64,000 bases of DNA from Blastocladiella emersonii ATCC 22665 (taxonomy: Eukaryota > Blastocladiomycota > Blastocladiomycetes > Blastocladiales > Blastocladiaceae). The notes beneath the pieces are model-generated. The model ran no database searches. It was not told the origin of the DNA and saw only the letters and a program-made list of their open reading frames with translations. The translations under genes and the position numbers were made by a program. This document shows positions 20,277-30,606 of this stretch, piece after piece (position 1 is the stretch's first letter; each line of letters opens with the position of its first letter). The stretch covers positions 1,798,001 to 1,862,000 of the forward strand of contig JANHCV010000001.1 of NCBI GenBank assembly GCA_025594325.1, given 5' to 3'.

Positions 20277-20859
20277 GGTTGATGCGTTGCGTTTACGTTG
20301 CGTCGAGTGCGGGTGGTACGTGGCAACAGCAGCGGGGATCAGCGCGAGGAAGAGGAACTCGAGAGACAGCGCGAGCGAGCGGCGACGCCCTCGCGTGGCT
20401 GGCACGTGACGCATTTTCGGCACGTCGCCGCGGTGGCGCCCCCGCTCGCCGCCGCCGCCGACGCCCACCCGCCGCGCGCGTCCTTGGTCGCTCCCCCTCC
20501 CCGACCCTCCGCGCAGACCAGGCCTCGACCTCGCCCGCTACGCATCGACCACCGACCCGCACGGACACGCGCACCCCCGCGAGCTGCTGCCTGCGCGTCC
20601 CGACCCCGACCCCCTCGCGCTGTGCTGCCGGCCCCCTCTGCCCTCGTTTTTGACGCGATACACACGCCGCGAGCGGGCCTCCATGCACACCCGCCCCTAG
20701 CGACCCCGACCCACTCTCCCCTTTTGACCGATCTGCACGCATCCCACGGCACGACCACCGAGGTGCGCGTCGATGCGCCGACCGACCGCGTCGCTACAGA
20801 TATCCCTGACCGGCATCGTACTCGCTCCACACAACTAGTTTAAAACCGCACCGCCCAAC
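20277..20859. promoter_or_regulatory. divergent promoter region SRP9 / SEC31
   Basis: A 583 bp spacer between divergent starts. The plus side is C-rich (CCGACCC and CACCC strings), typical of the local 5' leaders. No TATA box or gene is evident; long frames on both strands here are GC artefacts. Confidence 0.35.
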
Positions 20860-23800
20860 ATGACCCGCAAGTCGCTCAACCGGACAGCGACCCTGGCGTG
20901 GTCGCCCGCCCTGCCCAACCAGGCCCACTTCCCGCAGTACATTGCCACGGGCAGCGTCGCCGGCGCCCTCGACGCCAACTTCTCGAGCCAGTCGGAGCTC
21001 GAGCTGTTCGAGGTCCCCTTCGACACGGCCTCGGGCGAGCTGCGCCGCGTCGCCGGCGTCGCCTCGGCCGCGCGCTTCAACCGCCTCGCCTGGTCCGGCT
21101 TCACCACCCCCGCCACGCCCTCGGGCATCCTCGCCGCCGGCCTCGAGAACGGCGAGCTCGCCCTCTACAACCCGCACGCCCTGCTGCACCCGGCCACCCT
21201 CGACGACGGCGTGACCCCCGCCGACCCCGTCCTGTTCCGCAGCGCCTCGCACACGGCCGCCGTCCGCGGCCTCGACTTCAACCCGGTCCAGACCACCCTG
21301 CTCGGCACCGGCGCCGGCGAGGGCGAGATCCTCATCTGGGACCTCAACAACCCGACCACCCCGTACTCGCCCGGCGCCACCAAGACCCCGCGCCTCGTTG
21401 GCTCCGAGATCACGGCCCTCGCCTGGAACCGCTGCGTCCCGCACATCCTCGCCACCTCCTCGTCCAACGGCGTCACCGTCGTCTGGGACCTCAAGAACCG
21501 CCGCGAGGTCTTCTCGCTCGCCGCGCCCTCCACGTCGCAGGCCGGCGCCGGCGGCATGTGGGGTGGCCCTTCCGCGGGCGCCGGCGCCGGCGGCATGGGC
21601 AGCACCGGCTCGCGCCGTCAGGGCGTCGTGGTCGCGTGGCACCCGGACGTGCCCACCCAGTTCGTCACGGCCCTCGAGGACGACGCCAACCCCACCGTCT
21701 ACGTGTGGGACCTGCGCAACGCCCACGCCCCGCTGCGCGTGCTCTCGGGCCACGCCAAGGGCATCATGAGCGTCGCCTGGTGCCCCAAGGACAGCGACCT
21801 GCTCCTGTCGTGCGGCAAGGACAACCGCACGCTCGCGTGGAACCCGTCGTCGGGCGAGATGCTCGGCGAGCTGCCGCACGCCGACAACTGGTGCTTTGAC
21901 GTGCAGTGGTGCGCCCGCAACCCCGACTGGCTCAGCGTCGCGTCCTTCGACGGGTCCATCACCGTCCAGAGCCTGCTCCCCTCGGACCCCGTCGCCCCGG
22001 CCTCGCCCACCGCCACCAGCAACGACCCGTTCGCCAACATCGCCCCCGCCCAGCCCACCCACTCGGCCATCGCCCTCAAGCAGCCGCCCAAGTGGCTCCG
22101 CCGCCCTTGCTCGGTCGCCTTCGCCTGGGGCAACCGCCTCGTCCACGTCAGCTCCGGCAATAACCCCAAGACGGTCCGCGTCCACTCGCCCGCCTCGGCC
22201 GGCGCTCTCAACGACGCCGCCAAGGCCGCCTCGGAGCTCCAGGACGCGGTCCGCAACGGCACCCTCGCCGAGCTGCCGCGCGCCCGCGTCGCCGCGACCA
22301 CGCCCGAGACCCCCGCCGCCGAGCGCACCACCTGGCTCGTCCTGCAGTCGCTGTTCGACGCCGAAGGCGGCCGCAAGGCCCTCGTTGCGCACCTCGACGC
22401 CGCCATGACCGCCGCCGGCCTGCCCACGTCGTCGCCGACTACGCTCGCCACTCCCTCGTCCGCGAGCGCGCCCGCCGACGACGGCCCGCTCGTGCACGCC
22501 GTGGTCCACGGCAACTACGCGGCGGCCGTCGACGACGCGCTCGCGCAGGGCCGGTTCGCCGACGCGCTCGTCCTCGCGGCGTGCGGCGGCCACGAGCTGT
22601 TCGTGCACACGCGCGACGTGTACCTCGCCGGCTACGCGTCGCCGCTGCGCTCCCTCGTCGGCCAGATCACGGCCGAGAACTGGGAGGCCGTGGTTGCCGA
22701 CCGCTCGCTCGACTGGCGCCAGGCGCTCGTCGCCCTCCTGACCTACGTGCACGGCGACGACCTCACGGCGCGCGCCGGCGAGCTCGGCGACCAGCTCCCC
22801 GAGACCGACATGGACGGCAAGGTCATGTGCTACCTCCTCGCCGGCCGCGTCGACCGCCTCGTCGAGATCTGGACCCGCAACCTCACGGACGCGCACCTCA
22901 TGAGCCCCGTCCAGCAGGCGCCGCTCGGCGCGTGGGGCGCCAAGAACGCCGACCGCGCCGCTAACCTGCACCGCGTCGTCGAGCACGCGACCGTCCTCAT
23001 GCACGCCGTCAACGCGCCCAAGTCGGTTTCTGGGGAAGGCGAGGACGGCGCGCTCCCCGCCGCGCTCCGCCGCACCTTTGCCGAGTACGCGTCGACCATG
23101 GCCGCCGCCGGCGCCCTCCGCGTCGCCTGGGAGTACCTCGCCCAGGTCCCCGCCGACGCGCACGCGTCGATCCCGGAGCTCAAGGACCGCGTGTTCCGCG
23201 GCCTCGCCAAGACCGACGTCCCCGCCGGCGCCGTCGCGCCCGCCGCGCCGTACGAGCCCGTCCAGGTCGCCTCGTCAATCGTGCCCATCGCCCCCGCCCC
23301 CGCCCCCGTCGCGGCCGCCCCCGCCGCCAGCGCGCCCTACAACCAGTCGTCGTACGGCCAGCCCCTGCAGCAGACGCCGGGCCCGTACGGCCAGCCCCTG
23401 CAGCAGACGCCGGGCCCGTACGGCCAGCCGCAGGGCTACTCGGGCTACGCGCAGAACAACCCGTACGCGACCAACACGGCGTCGCCGGCCATGCCGCCCA
23501 AGCCGTACAACCCGTACGCACCCGCGCCCTCGGCGGGCGGCCCGCAGCAGCAGCAGCACAACCTGTACGCGCCGCCCGCGCCCGCCATGGGCACGCAGGC
23601 GCCGTACAACCCGTACGCCCCGCCCACGGCCACGAATGCGGGGCCCTCGGCGCCGCCGACCGCTGGGCAGTCGTTTGTCCCGCCCGCGCCCTCGGCGTTC
23701 GCCCCGGCGCCCAGCTCGTTCCAGTTCGCGCCGCCCGTGCCCAACAATAACGCGGGTGGCCCGCTTAACACCATGGGCGGGATGGGCTCGGCGCTCCCGC

Positions 23801-24762
23801 CGCCGCCGCCGCCCATGGGCGGCGCTGCCCCGGCGCCCGCGACGTCGCAGGCCGGCGGGTGGAACGACGCGCCGCCCGCGCCCATTGCCCCGCGCGGCCT
23901 CGCCAAGCCCGCAACCCCCGCGCCCATGCCGCCGCCGCCGTCCGCGCAGAACCCGTACGCGGCTCCCCAGCAGCAGCAGCAGCAGCAGAACGGGTACCCG
24001 AGCCCCGCGCCGCCCGCCGCCCAGTACAACCCGTACGCGCAGCCGCCGCCCGCCGCCGCGACCCCGCCGACCGCTGTCGCGGCGGCCGCCCCGCTCCCGC
24101 CCCCGCCCTCCAACGCGGTCGCGCCCGGCGCCGCGTTCGCGGGTAACATGATGGCCGGCCGTCCCGGCTCGGTCCCGCCGCCGCCGCAGGTCGCGACCGG
24201 CTCCGCGCTGCCCCCGCCGCCGCCTATGGGCGGCGCCGCGCCTGGCACGCCCGTCGGGAACGCTAACCCGTATGCGAACCCGTACGCCGCGACGCCCCCG
24301 CCGCCGCAGCAGCAGCAGGGTTACGGGATGGGCATGGGCATGGGCATGGCGCCGCCGCGTCCGTCGAGCGTTGCGCCCGCCGCGCCTCCCGCTGCCCCCG
24401 CGGCTCCGGCCGCGCCTGCGGCGCCCGCGTACCCGCCGGGCGACCGGTCGCACATCGCGGCCGAGCACCAGCCGCTGGCGCGCACGCTGATGGCGGCGCA
24501 GGCGCACATCAAGCAGCACGCGCAGGCGGCGCAGCGGCGCATGGCCGAGGACGCGGACCGCCGCATCAACACGCTGCTCGACGCGCTGAACGCGGGCGCT
24601 GTCGACGCGAGTGTGGCCGCGGCCCTCGTCACGTTCGGCCAGGCGATCGACGCGCGCGACTGGGAGTGGGCGGCCCGCGTCCAGCAGCAGCTCGCGGTTA
24701 CGAGCTTTGACCCCTGGATGCTCGGGCTCAAGCGGCTCGTGGATCTGCTCGCGCGGATGTAG
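20860..24762 (+). CDS. SEC31: COPII outer coat subunit Sec31
   Basis: Single exon, 1300 residues, typical Sec31 length. The N-terminal WD40 propeller (about residues 1-370) starts KSLNRTATLAWSPA and contains ILIWDLNN, VVWDLKNRREVFS, VYVWDLRNAHAPL and SGHAKGIMSVAWCP, all very characteristic of Sec31. The alpha-solenoid ACE1 region follows (about 500-800, including DALVLAACGG and YLAGYASPLRSLVGQI). A long Pro/Gln/Ala-rich stretch with NPYA repeats, which binds Sec23, occupies about 810-1190. The helical C-terminal domain runs from about 1200 to the end. Sec31 with Sec13 forms the outer cage of ER-derived COPII vesicles. A perfect 33 bp tandem duplication lies in the Pro-rich part. No intron despite the length. 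Confidence 0.96.
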   Translation: MTRKSLNRTATLAWSPALPNQAHFPQYIATGSVAGALDANFSSQSELELFEVPFDTASGELRRVAGVASAARFNRLAWSGFTTPATPSGILAAGLENGELALYNPHALLHPATLDDGVTPADPVLFRSASHTAAVRGLDFNPVQTTLLGTGAGEGEILIWDLNNPTTPYSPGATKTPRLVGSEITALAWNRCVPHILATSSSNGVTVVWDLKNRREVFSLAAPSTSQAGAGGMWGGPSAGAGAGGMGSTGSRRQGVVVAWHPDVPTQFVTALEDDANPTVYVWDLRNAHAPLRVLSGHAKGIMSVAWCPKDSDLLLSCGKDNRTLAWNPSSGEMLGELPHADNWCFDVQWCARNPDWLSVASFDGSITVQSLLPSDPVAPASPTATSNDPFANIAPAQPTHSAIALKQPPKWLRRPCSVAFAWGNRLVHVSSGNNPKTVRVHSPASAGALNDAAKAASELQDAVRNGTLAELPRARVAATTPETPAAERTTWLVLQSLFDAEGGRKALVAHLDAAMTAAGLPTSSPTTLATPSSASAPADDGPLVHAVVHGNYAAAVDDALAQGRFADALVLAACGGHELFVHTRDVYLAGYASPLRSLVGQITAENWEAVVADRSLDWRQALVALLTYVHGDDLTARAGELGDQLPETDMDGKVMCYLLAGRVDRLVEIWTRNLTDAHLMSPVQQAPLGAWGAKNADRAANLHRVVEHATVLMHAVNAPKSVSGEGEDGALPAALRRTFAEYASTMAAAGALRVAWEYLAQVPADAHASIPELKDRVFRGLAKTDVPAGAVAPAAPYEPVQVASSIVPIAPAPAPVAAAPAASAPYNQSSYGQPLQQTPGPYGQPLQQTPGPYGQPQGYSGYAQNNPYATNTASPAMPPKPYNPYAPAPSAGGPQQQQHNLYAPPAPAMGTQAPYNPYAPPTATNAGPSAPPTAGQSFVPPAPSAFAPAPSSFQFAPPVPNNNAGGPLNTMGGMGSALPPPPPPMGGAAPAPATSQAGGWNDAPPAPIAPRGLAKPATPAPMPPPPSAQNPYAAPQQQQQQQNGYPSPAPPAAQYNPYAQPPPAAATPPTAVAAAAPLPPPPSNAVAPGAAFAGNMMAGRPGSVPPPPQVATGSALPPPPPMGGAAPGTPVGNANPYANPYAATPPPPQQQQGYGMGMGMGMAPPRPSSVAPAAPPAAPAAPAAPAAPAYPPGDRSHIAAEHQPLARTLMAAQAHIKQHAQAAQRRMAEDADRRINTLLDALNAGAVDASVAAALVTFGQAIDARDWEWAARVQQQLAVTSFDPWMLGLKRLVDLLARM
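23353..23418 (+). repeat. perfect 33 bp tandem repeat inside SEC31
   Basis: Two identical copies of a 33 bp unit encoding YGQPLQQTPGP, followed by a partial third copy (YGQPQ). The frame is kept, so the duplication only lengthens the Pro-rich linker. Nucleotide identity suggests it is recent. Confidence 0.85.
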
Positions 24763-24932
24763 TTGTGTGTGAGAGGTTCGGTTTGGTTCTCTTTTCGTCT
24801 CGTTTGTTTTTTGTCTCTGATTATTGCCCCTGTTGTTGTTGTCCCGCAAGGAAATGGTTATCGTATTCGCTGCTACCGCTGTGTTGTGTGTTTGTGCAAG
24901 AAGGGAGGGGAGGGATATGAACACGAGAGACT

Positions 24933-26483
24933 TCACACGGCGGCCGTGGCCGCGGCCGACTCGATGGGCGACTTGGCCCCGCTCCCGCCGCCGCTGCCGC
25001 CGTTGGCCGACGCGGCGTTTCCGCCGGGCGGCGGCTTGATGGGCGCCATCTTGGCCGACGTCGCGGCCTTGCGCTGCTTGATCTCGCCGCCGCTGCCGTT
25101 CGCCTGCTTAGGGGCCGCCGCGGCGGCCTTCTTGGCGGGCGTCGGCGGCGCCGACCGGACCTCGACCTCCTGGACCTTCCCCGTGTCGCCGCGGATCACG
25201 TACTTGACCTTCCCCGGCTGGATCTGGTCCGCGGCGACGCGGGTCCACCAGTCCCAGATCCGCGCGTACAGGGTGTCGACGATATCCGGAGTCGTCGCGG
25301 GGTTACGGCGGCGGACGAGCGGGATCCACGCGCCGACGACGTGCGGGACGTGCGGGGTGTCGACGGCGAGGTCGTGCTGGACGCGGGCCGTGGCCGAGGG
25401 CTGGTGCGCGAAGAAGGCCTCGATGCACGAGGCGAGCTGCTCGGTCGGCGACGACTGGATCAGGATCGGCGTCGCGCCGTGCGTCGTCTTGGTCACGTTG
25501 ATGAATAGGTGCGCGTGGACCGCGGACTCGGCGGCGGTGACGGCCTTCTCGTCGGCGCCGATGCTCCACCACCGCTGGCGCGGGGCGGCGCGGCCGAGGT
25601 AGGTGCGGGCGACGCTGAGCTTGCGGTTGGTCATGACCGACAGGAAATCAAAGTGCTCGTTGGCGGTGGCGCTGGGCTGGAACGCGCTGGCGACGTCGAG
25701 GGCGGGCGAGATGAGGCAGAGGCCGGCGGGGAGCGCGGGCTCGTGCATCGCCCGCAAGAGGGCGTGGAGGGCGACGCACAGGTTGCCGCCGGCCGAGTCG
25801 CCGACGAGCACGATGCGGCGCGGGTCGATGTTGGCGTCGTTGACGAGCCAGCGGAACGCGGCGAGGGCGTCGACGAGCGCGCACGGGAACGCGTGTTCCG
25901 GGGCGAGCCGGTAGTCGACGGCGAGCACGGCGAACCCGAGCCGGGCGAGCCGCCGCGTCACGGCCCGGTACGCGCGCGTGTCGAGCGAGAAGAAGGCGCC
26001 GCCGTGCAGGAACAGCGCCACGGGCGTGTCGTGCGGGATCTCGGGCCACGCCGCGCGCGTCGTCACCCACTCGGCGTGCAGGACGCGCGTCGGCGCGTCG
26101 CCGTTCGGGAGAGCGCCCGCGGGCGCGTAGTCGATGCCGAAGGGGCGCAGGTCCGCCTCGTGCCGGCGCGGGGCCACGCGCAGCTCCACCTCGCGGTACA
26201 CGACGCCGTCGAGCAGGCGCAGCCGCTTCATGGCGCCGCCGAGCAGGCTGAGCGGGGCGAACAGCGCGCGGCCGAGCTGCGCGTTGGGCACGATGGCGCC
26301 GAACGCGCGCACCACGACCATGAAGACCTGCGCGCGGCGCGTGGCCGACGGCAGCGGCGGCGACACGAACACGGCGACCAGCGACGTGAAGAGCGCCCAC
26401 GCCCACGCCACGGCGCTCAGGGCGAGCGCGGCCGGGTACGGGTACGGCGGCGCCGTTGCTGATGACGGCGAGTGATCGGGCAT
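24933..26483 (-). CDS. HSL-type alpha/beta hydrolase (esterase/lipase-like), membrane-anchored
   Basis: Single exon, about 516 residues from MPDHSPSS at 26483. A hydrophobic N-terminal helix (ALALSAVAWAWALFTSLVAV) suggests ER or lipid-droplet anchoring. The hormone-sensitive-lipase family oxyanion motif is VALFLHGGAFFSLDTRAYR and the nucleophile elbow is LVGDSAGGNL. VDYRLAPEHAFP between them is the standard HSL strand. The acidic and His members of the triad should lie in the C-terminal half, with candidates near the segment ILIQSSPTEQL and after it. A disordered A/K/P/G tail of about 100 residues ends the protein. The likely substrate is acetyl or acyl esters of lipids or sterols, by analogy with fungal family members. 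It is convergent with SEC31 (about 170 bp between stop codons) and divergent from VTC1. Confidence 0.85.
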   Translation of the reverse strand: MPDHSPSSATAPPYPYPAALALSAVAWAWALFTSLVAVFVSPPLPSATRRAQVFMVVVRAFGAIVPNAQLGRALFAPLSLLGGAMKRLRLLDGVVYREVELRVAPRRHEADLRPFGIDYAPAGALPNGDAPTRVLHAEWVTTRAAWPEIPHDTPVALFLHGGAFFSLDTRAYRAVTRRLARLGFAVLAVDYRLAPEHAFPCALVDALAAFRWLVNDANIDPRRIVLVGDSAGGNLCVALHALLRAMHEPALPAGLCLISPALDVASAFQPSATANEHFDFLSVMTNRKLSVARTYLGRAAPRQRWWSIGADEKAVTAAESAVHAHLFINVTKTTHGATPILIQSSPTEQLASCIEAFFAHQPSATARVQHDLAVDTPHVPHVVGAWIPLVRRRNPATTPDIVDTLYARIWDWWTRVAADQIQPGKVKYVIRGDTGKVQEVEVRSAPPTPAKKAAAAAPKQANGSGGEIKQRKAATSAKMAPIKPPPGGNAASANGGSGGGSGAKSPIESAAATAAV

Positions 26484-27255
26484 GGCGTTCGTTGCAGTTG
26501 GTGGTGACGTGGACCTAAGCGCGCAGCAGATGATGATACATGGAAGCGGGCAGCGCAGAGGGAGAGAGAGAGCGCGAGCGGCTTGGCCTCGGTGAACGTC
26601 GCGCCCGAAAGTGGAGCCGCGCGGTCCGCAGCGGGGCCCTCCTGCGCTCTCGACGGCCCTCCCGTTCCCAGCGTTCCCACGGCACGAAGTCGCGCGCTTC
26701 GAGGCGCATCGCGTCGCGTCGGCCCGCAGGGACCGCGTCTCTATCCCGCGGCCATTCGCATGCCCATCCGGAATCCATGCGGATGCCGCCACGTGCGCGC
26801 AGCGAAAACGTGTTCGCGCGCGATCGCGCAGCGGCAGGAGCCACGCCCCGCCACCTCCGACCGGCGCCGACTTCGACGCGCCTTGTTCGCCGCTACCCGC
26901 TCTCCCTGTCTAACTGCGATTGCAACGAAATCTCTACGAATCAAGTCTGTCTAATGAGTTTCCCGCTGGCGACGCCGACCACGGCACCACGGCGGCCGCG
27001 GCGCCGGAGCAGGCCGGGCTGGATGAATGGAAGCCGACCTGCTTGATCCCGCGCAACGCTATGCCACAGTCGCCGGTAACGCCCGCTATCGCCGGCCGAC
27101 GGCCGCGCCTGACTGCCGCCCACCCTGCGGTGCCACGCCCGACGCCCGCCCCGGCCGCCTGGCCGCCCATGCCTGCTCGAACCATGGCTCACGCTCTCTC
27201 TCCCCCTGATTCCTTCATTCCGACCGTCCCTGCTCTAGCCTTCCATCCGTCCGCC
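26484..27255. promoter_or_regulatory. divergent intergenic region, hydrolase / VTC1
   Basis: A 772 bp spacer. It holds GA/CT-rich tracts near the hydrolase start (26560-26580) and a CT-rich leader right before VTC1 (about 27190-27250). No TATA, RNA gene or supported reading frame found. Confidence 0.35.
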
Positions 27256-27700
27256 ATGCCGTCCTCGTCTACCGCCCCCGCCTCGTTCATCCGTGTCGAG
27301 CCCAAGGTCTTCTTCGCCAACGAGCGGTTCGTGTCCTCTCACCCCGCCGTTCCTCTCGGATCATCGCTCTAACCCAGCGCGTGTCTACAGTACCCTGCTG
27401 TCGTGGCTCAACTTCACCGTGATGCTGGCGGGTCTGTCGCTCGGCCTGCTCAACTTCGGCACCGACAAGGTCGGCAAGATCTCGGGCGTGCTCTTCACCG
27501 TCATCGCCATGGGCATCATGCTGTACGCGCTGTACCTGTACCTGTGGCGCGCCAACATGATCCGCCGCCGCGAGGGCGGGCCCTACGACTCGCGCTTCGC
27601 CCCCGTCCTCATCGTCATCGTCCTCTTCGCCGCCATGTGCATCAACTTTGGCCTGCGTGTCTCGGCCGACTCGACCCCTGCCGCGCCAGGCAGTCCCTAA
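27256..27700 (+). CDS. VTC1: vacuolar transporter chaperone subunit Vtc1 (polyphosphate polymerase complex)
   Basis: Exons 27256-27326 and 27391-27700 encode about 126 residues, matching Vtc1 length. The join is fixed by homology. Exon 1 ends [13 protein letters not shown] plus CG, and the intron (GTTCGT...ACAG) returns T to complete Arg, giving [17 protein letters not shown], nearly identical to the Vtc family signature. Three transmembrane helices follow (about residues 33-52, 57-80 and 98-118), with [22 protein letters not shown] between helices 2 and 3. Vtc1 is the SPX-less membrane subunit of the VTC complex, which makes polyphosphate and moves it into the vacuole. No TTM or SPX domain is attached. 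Confidence 0.95.
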
Positions 27701-27925
27701 GTCGTCGTGGTTGTCGTAGTTGTCCATTCAAGTACCTCCCTTCTATCGGTGTGCCTTCTTTCTCCTCCTCACTACATCATCTCAGCTGTTCACTTGACCA
27801 TTGATGCGAGAAAACTTGACATGTTACATTGAGGAGCATATGGAGCAACTAGAGCGAATCCCCGGGCGCTGGTGCGGACCGGAGCAAGGGAACAAAAACG
27901 GTCGGCGCCAAGCCTTGACCCAGCC

Positions 27926-28746
27926 TTACATGGCAAACAGACCGACAGCCGCCATGACGAGGGCCGCGGCCGCCGAGCCCTGCACCGCCTCGGCGCCACT
28001 GCCGAGCACGTTCGACACGGTGGGCGGGGACACGGACGACGTGGCCGACGCGGTACGCGACGCCGACGCCGAGGTGGCCGACGACGAAGCGGCCGACGAC
28101 GACGAGGAAGCGGCCGACGAGGTCGACGACGCCGTAGCCGCCGACGTCGTGCGCGAGGCGGTGCCCGTCGCGGTGGCGGAGCCCGAGCTCGACGCCGCCG
28201 TCAGCGTGGCCGTCGACGAGGCGGGCACCGGGGTCGAGCCGTCCGACCCGATCAGCGGGAACGCGGCCGAGAACTTGGACGTGGACGCGGGCTGGTCGGC
28301 AAAGTTGAACCGCAGCGCGTAGTCGGAGCCCGGCGCCAGGTCCGACGGCACCGTGAAGGTGGTGCGGCCCGTCGTCGGGTCGACGTTGGTCGCCACCGTC
28401 GCCACCACGTTGTTGGCGCCAATGTTGTTGGGGTTGCCGTTGACTATACGGTGGCGCGGTGCGAGGCGGCGCGGTGCGAGGAAACGGTCAGCGGGCTGGC
28501 CACGAACATGCTGCGAGCAACGACGACGACGGCGGCGGCGGGATACGCACTGCGGATGAGCTCAATGGTGCCCGTGGTGCCGGCGGGGACGGCGCCGCGG
28601 CTCGCATCGTACGCCCACGTCACCGTCTCGGTGTTGCCGGCCTTCCAGCCGCCGACCGAGGGGGTGTTGACCGTCACGTCGATGGCCGAGGCCGAGCCGG
28701 CGGCCAGGAGGAAGGTGGCGGCGAGGATGGTCGAGAAGCGGGTCAT
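27926..28746 (-). CDS. Kre9/Knh1-like Ser/Thr-rich GPI-anchored cell-wall protein
   Basis: Exons 28746-28551 and 28443-27926 give about 237 residues. A cleavable signal peptide (ILAATFLLAAGSASA) opens the protein. A beta-sandwich domain follows (VTVNTPSVGGWKAGNTETVTW, GTIELI, then after the intron NGNPNNIGANNVVATVAT, FTVPSDLAPGSDYALRF), as in Kre9/Knh1 N-terminal Ig-like modules. A Ser/Thr/Ala stalk and a hydrophobic tail (GSAAAALVMAAVGLFAM) with small omega residues indicate GPI attachment. The intron at 28444-28550 (GTGCGT...TATAG) restores a continuous ELIRINGNPNN. The likely role is in beta-1,6-glucan or wall assembly, inferred from family membership only. Confidence 0.75.
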
Positions 28747-28944
28747 GGTGAAATGGGGGCGTTTGATGTGCTTATGCTGAGGGAAGAGGGGAAGAGGGAG
28801 AGGGGAGGCTTTGGTTGGAGCACGAGTGCGAGTGCGAGTGCGTGCGCGAGTTGGAGCGCCGGCCAAGCCACACGCCACGCGACTCGAATAACGTTAAACA
28901 TGTATTTAAGCTTCCACTCTGCAGAGAGAGCAGCGAAAACAAAA

Positions 28945-29015
28945 TGCACGCACCGGGAATCGAACCCGGAGCTCTACCTTGGGAGGGTAGAATTTTACCA
29001 TTAAACCATGCGTGC
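28945..29015 (-). tRNA. tRNA-Gly (anticodon CCC)
   Basis: On the minus strand a 70 nt cloverleaf starts GCACGCATGG and ends GTGCGTGC plus discriminator A. The acceptor stem pairs 7/7. The anticodon stem CTACC/GGTAG closes the loop CTCCCAA, giving anticodon CCC. The T-arm reads CCGGG TTCGATT CCCGG. No intron. A TTTT run directly after the 3' end serves as the RNA polymerase III terminator. An almost identical copy lies at 53552-53622. Confidence 0.95.
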
Positions 29016-29101
29016 TTGCAAGTAAAACAGTTATTGAGTTTCTCACCATGACCACGCTGTAGCTCAGCTGCCGCCCCGTGGTTCGCAATGTATTCATCGC
29101 C

Positions 29102-30391
29102 TCAACCGCCAGGGTCAGGATAAACATCAGCGCCTGCGTGTAGCGATCCTTCACTCGCGATGGCCGACTGAATTGGGACGCCGGTCCGCTGGCCTCGGCC
29201 TTGCTCGCCGGCCGGCTCCTTGCTCGTGGCCATGGCCATGGTCGCGGTCGCCGCCGGCTCGTGGACCGTGACGCCGGCGCCCATCGTGATGAACTGGCTC
29301 GCCGAGTTGCGCCGTTGCCGAGACCGGCGCGTGTTGAACTGGACGAGCCGCTCGAAACTTCCTTCAATGAGGATCGCGAAGCCCGCGACCAGCGTGCGCA
29401 GCGGTCCGTAGTTGAGCGGGAGCGGGCCGTTCGTAGCCGTGATGTACGCGAACGCGCTCCACTCGACGACCATGAGCATGCTGAGGACAACGAACGTGTT
29501 GCTCAGCGGGTACGCCGTCTGACCCGCCTGGTGCTGCGACGAATTCGATCCGCGGACCGGCGACAGGGACGGCGAGCCAGACGACGACACCTGCGACCCG
29601 GAATCGAGGTGTTGCGACGACGCGAACTTGAACGACGCAACCGACTTGGTAATGGCGACCGCGCTGAGCCGCGCTCCGCCCGCGCCCTTGATCTCGGCCG
29701 CCGCAGCACGGGCGGAGCGGATGGCAGCCGCGGCAGCGGCCTTCGCAGCGGCGGCCCTGCTCTCTCGGCGGCGATGGCCGAACGCGACCTTGAGCGACCA
29801 CACGGTCCCCGCGAAGCACGTCACGGGGACGATGGCCAAGCCGGCGCCGACCCAGTCTGCAGCGAGCGGCGCCGCAACCCATTCGTGGAGCGGCGCGTTG
29901 CGACGGATGAGATCGAGCAGTATTGTGAGGCCACCGACGATGCCAACGACCCAGATCAGAAAGCACATGGCCGCGACGACGCGCAGGAACCGCTTGCGGC
30001 CTTCGGGACGCTCCATGACGATCAACACGCATCGCTGGCCAATGGCGAGGGTCAGCAGCGGGCCGACGCACGGGAAGAACGTCAGCCGCACGGCGCGAAA
30101 CGCGAGTACGTTGGGCTCGCGCGTGATCCACAGATTGAGAAAGTAGACGGCCGAGTTGATGCTCTCGAACAGCAAAAACAGCGCAGCGAGAAAGAGGACG
30201 CGACAGCGCATGACCATGAACGCCATGGCCGAGTCGCCCGGGATGAAGCGACCGATGGTCGGGAACGCGCGGCGCGCAAGGTAGCCGAGAACGAACACAT
30301 CCAGGGCCAAGGAGAGCGCGGCCACGACCACCGTGTTGACCGCGATCCGGTCCTCGATCAACGCGGGCATGAATCCATTGCTAGTAGTCAT
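29102..30391 (-). CDS. polytopic (about seven-helix) membrane protein of unknown family
   Basis: Single exon, 429 residues. Hydrophobic helices are visible near the N-terminus (VVVAALSLALDVFVLGYLA), then VLFLAALFLLFESINSAVYF, LTFFPCVGPLLTLAIGQRCV, FLRVVAAMCFLIWVVGIVGG, and ADWVGAGLAIVPVTCFAGTV. A basic, Ala- and Ser-rich cytoplasmic loop of about 100 residues follows, then NTFVVLSMLMVVEWSAFAYI and LRTLVAGFAILIEGSF, with a polar C-terminal tail of about 75 residues. The extracellular-N, seven-helix, large third-loop layout is receptor-like, but no GPCR family motif (DRY, NPxxY) is recognisable. It could also be a lineage-specific channel or transporter component. The tRNA-Gly gene lies just downstream of its stop. 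Confidence 0.6.
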   Translation of the reverse strand: MTTSNGFMPALIEDRIAVNTVVVAALSLALDVFVLGYLARRAFPTIGRFIPGDSAMAFMVMRCRVLFLAALFLLFESINSAVYFLNLWITREPNVLAFRAVRLTFFPCVGPLLTLAIGQRCVLIVMERPEGRKRFLRVVAAMCFLIWVVGIVGGLTILLDLIRRNAPLHEWVAAPLAADWVGAGLAIVPVTCFAGTVWSLKVAFGHRRRESRAAAAKAAAAAAIRSARAAAAEIKGAGGARLSAVAITKSVASFKFASSQHLDSGSQVSSSGSPSLSPVRGSNSSQHQAGQTAYPLSNTFVVLSMLMVVEWSAFAYITATNGPLPLNYGPLRTLVAGFAILIEGSFERLVQFNTRRSRQRRNSASQFITMGAGVTVHEPAATATMAMATSKEPAGEQGRGQRTGVPIQSAIASEGSLHAGADVYPDPGG

Positions 30392-30606
30392 GATATCATT
30401 CTTATGATGCTCATAGCATCGCGTAGCTTTGTCGCAGCAACTCGGATCACGCTCGACGCGCCCGCTGGACGCGACCCGCGGTGCGAGACATGCTGCGAGA
30501 CATGTTGTTTCGCAAGCTCAAACCTTCACGGCTCCGCTGGAAGACCGATGAGATGATGATCAATGGGAATCTATGAGTGATGAATTATGTACAAAACTGT
30601 GCCACG

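Noticed and set aside
20794-23163. A 789-codon open frame antisense to SEC31
   Set aside because: It is the shadow of a GC-rich gene. Its composition is G/R/V/E-rich without folds or motifs, and the sense strand is an unmistakable Sec31.
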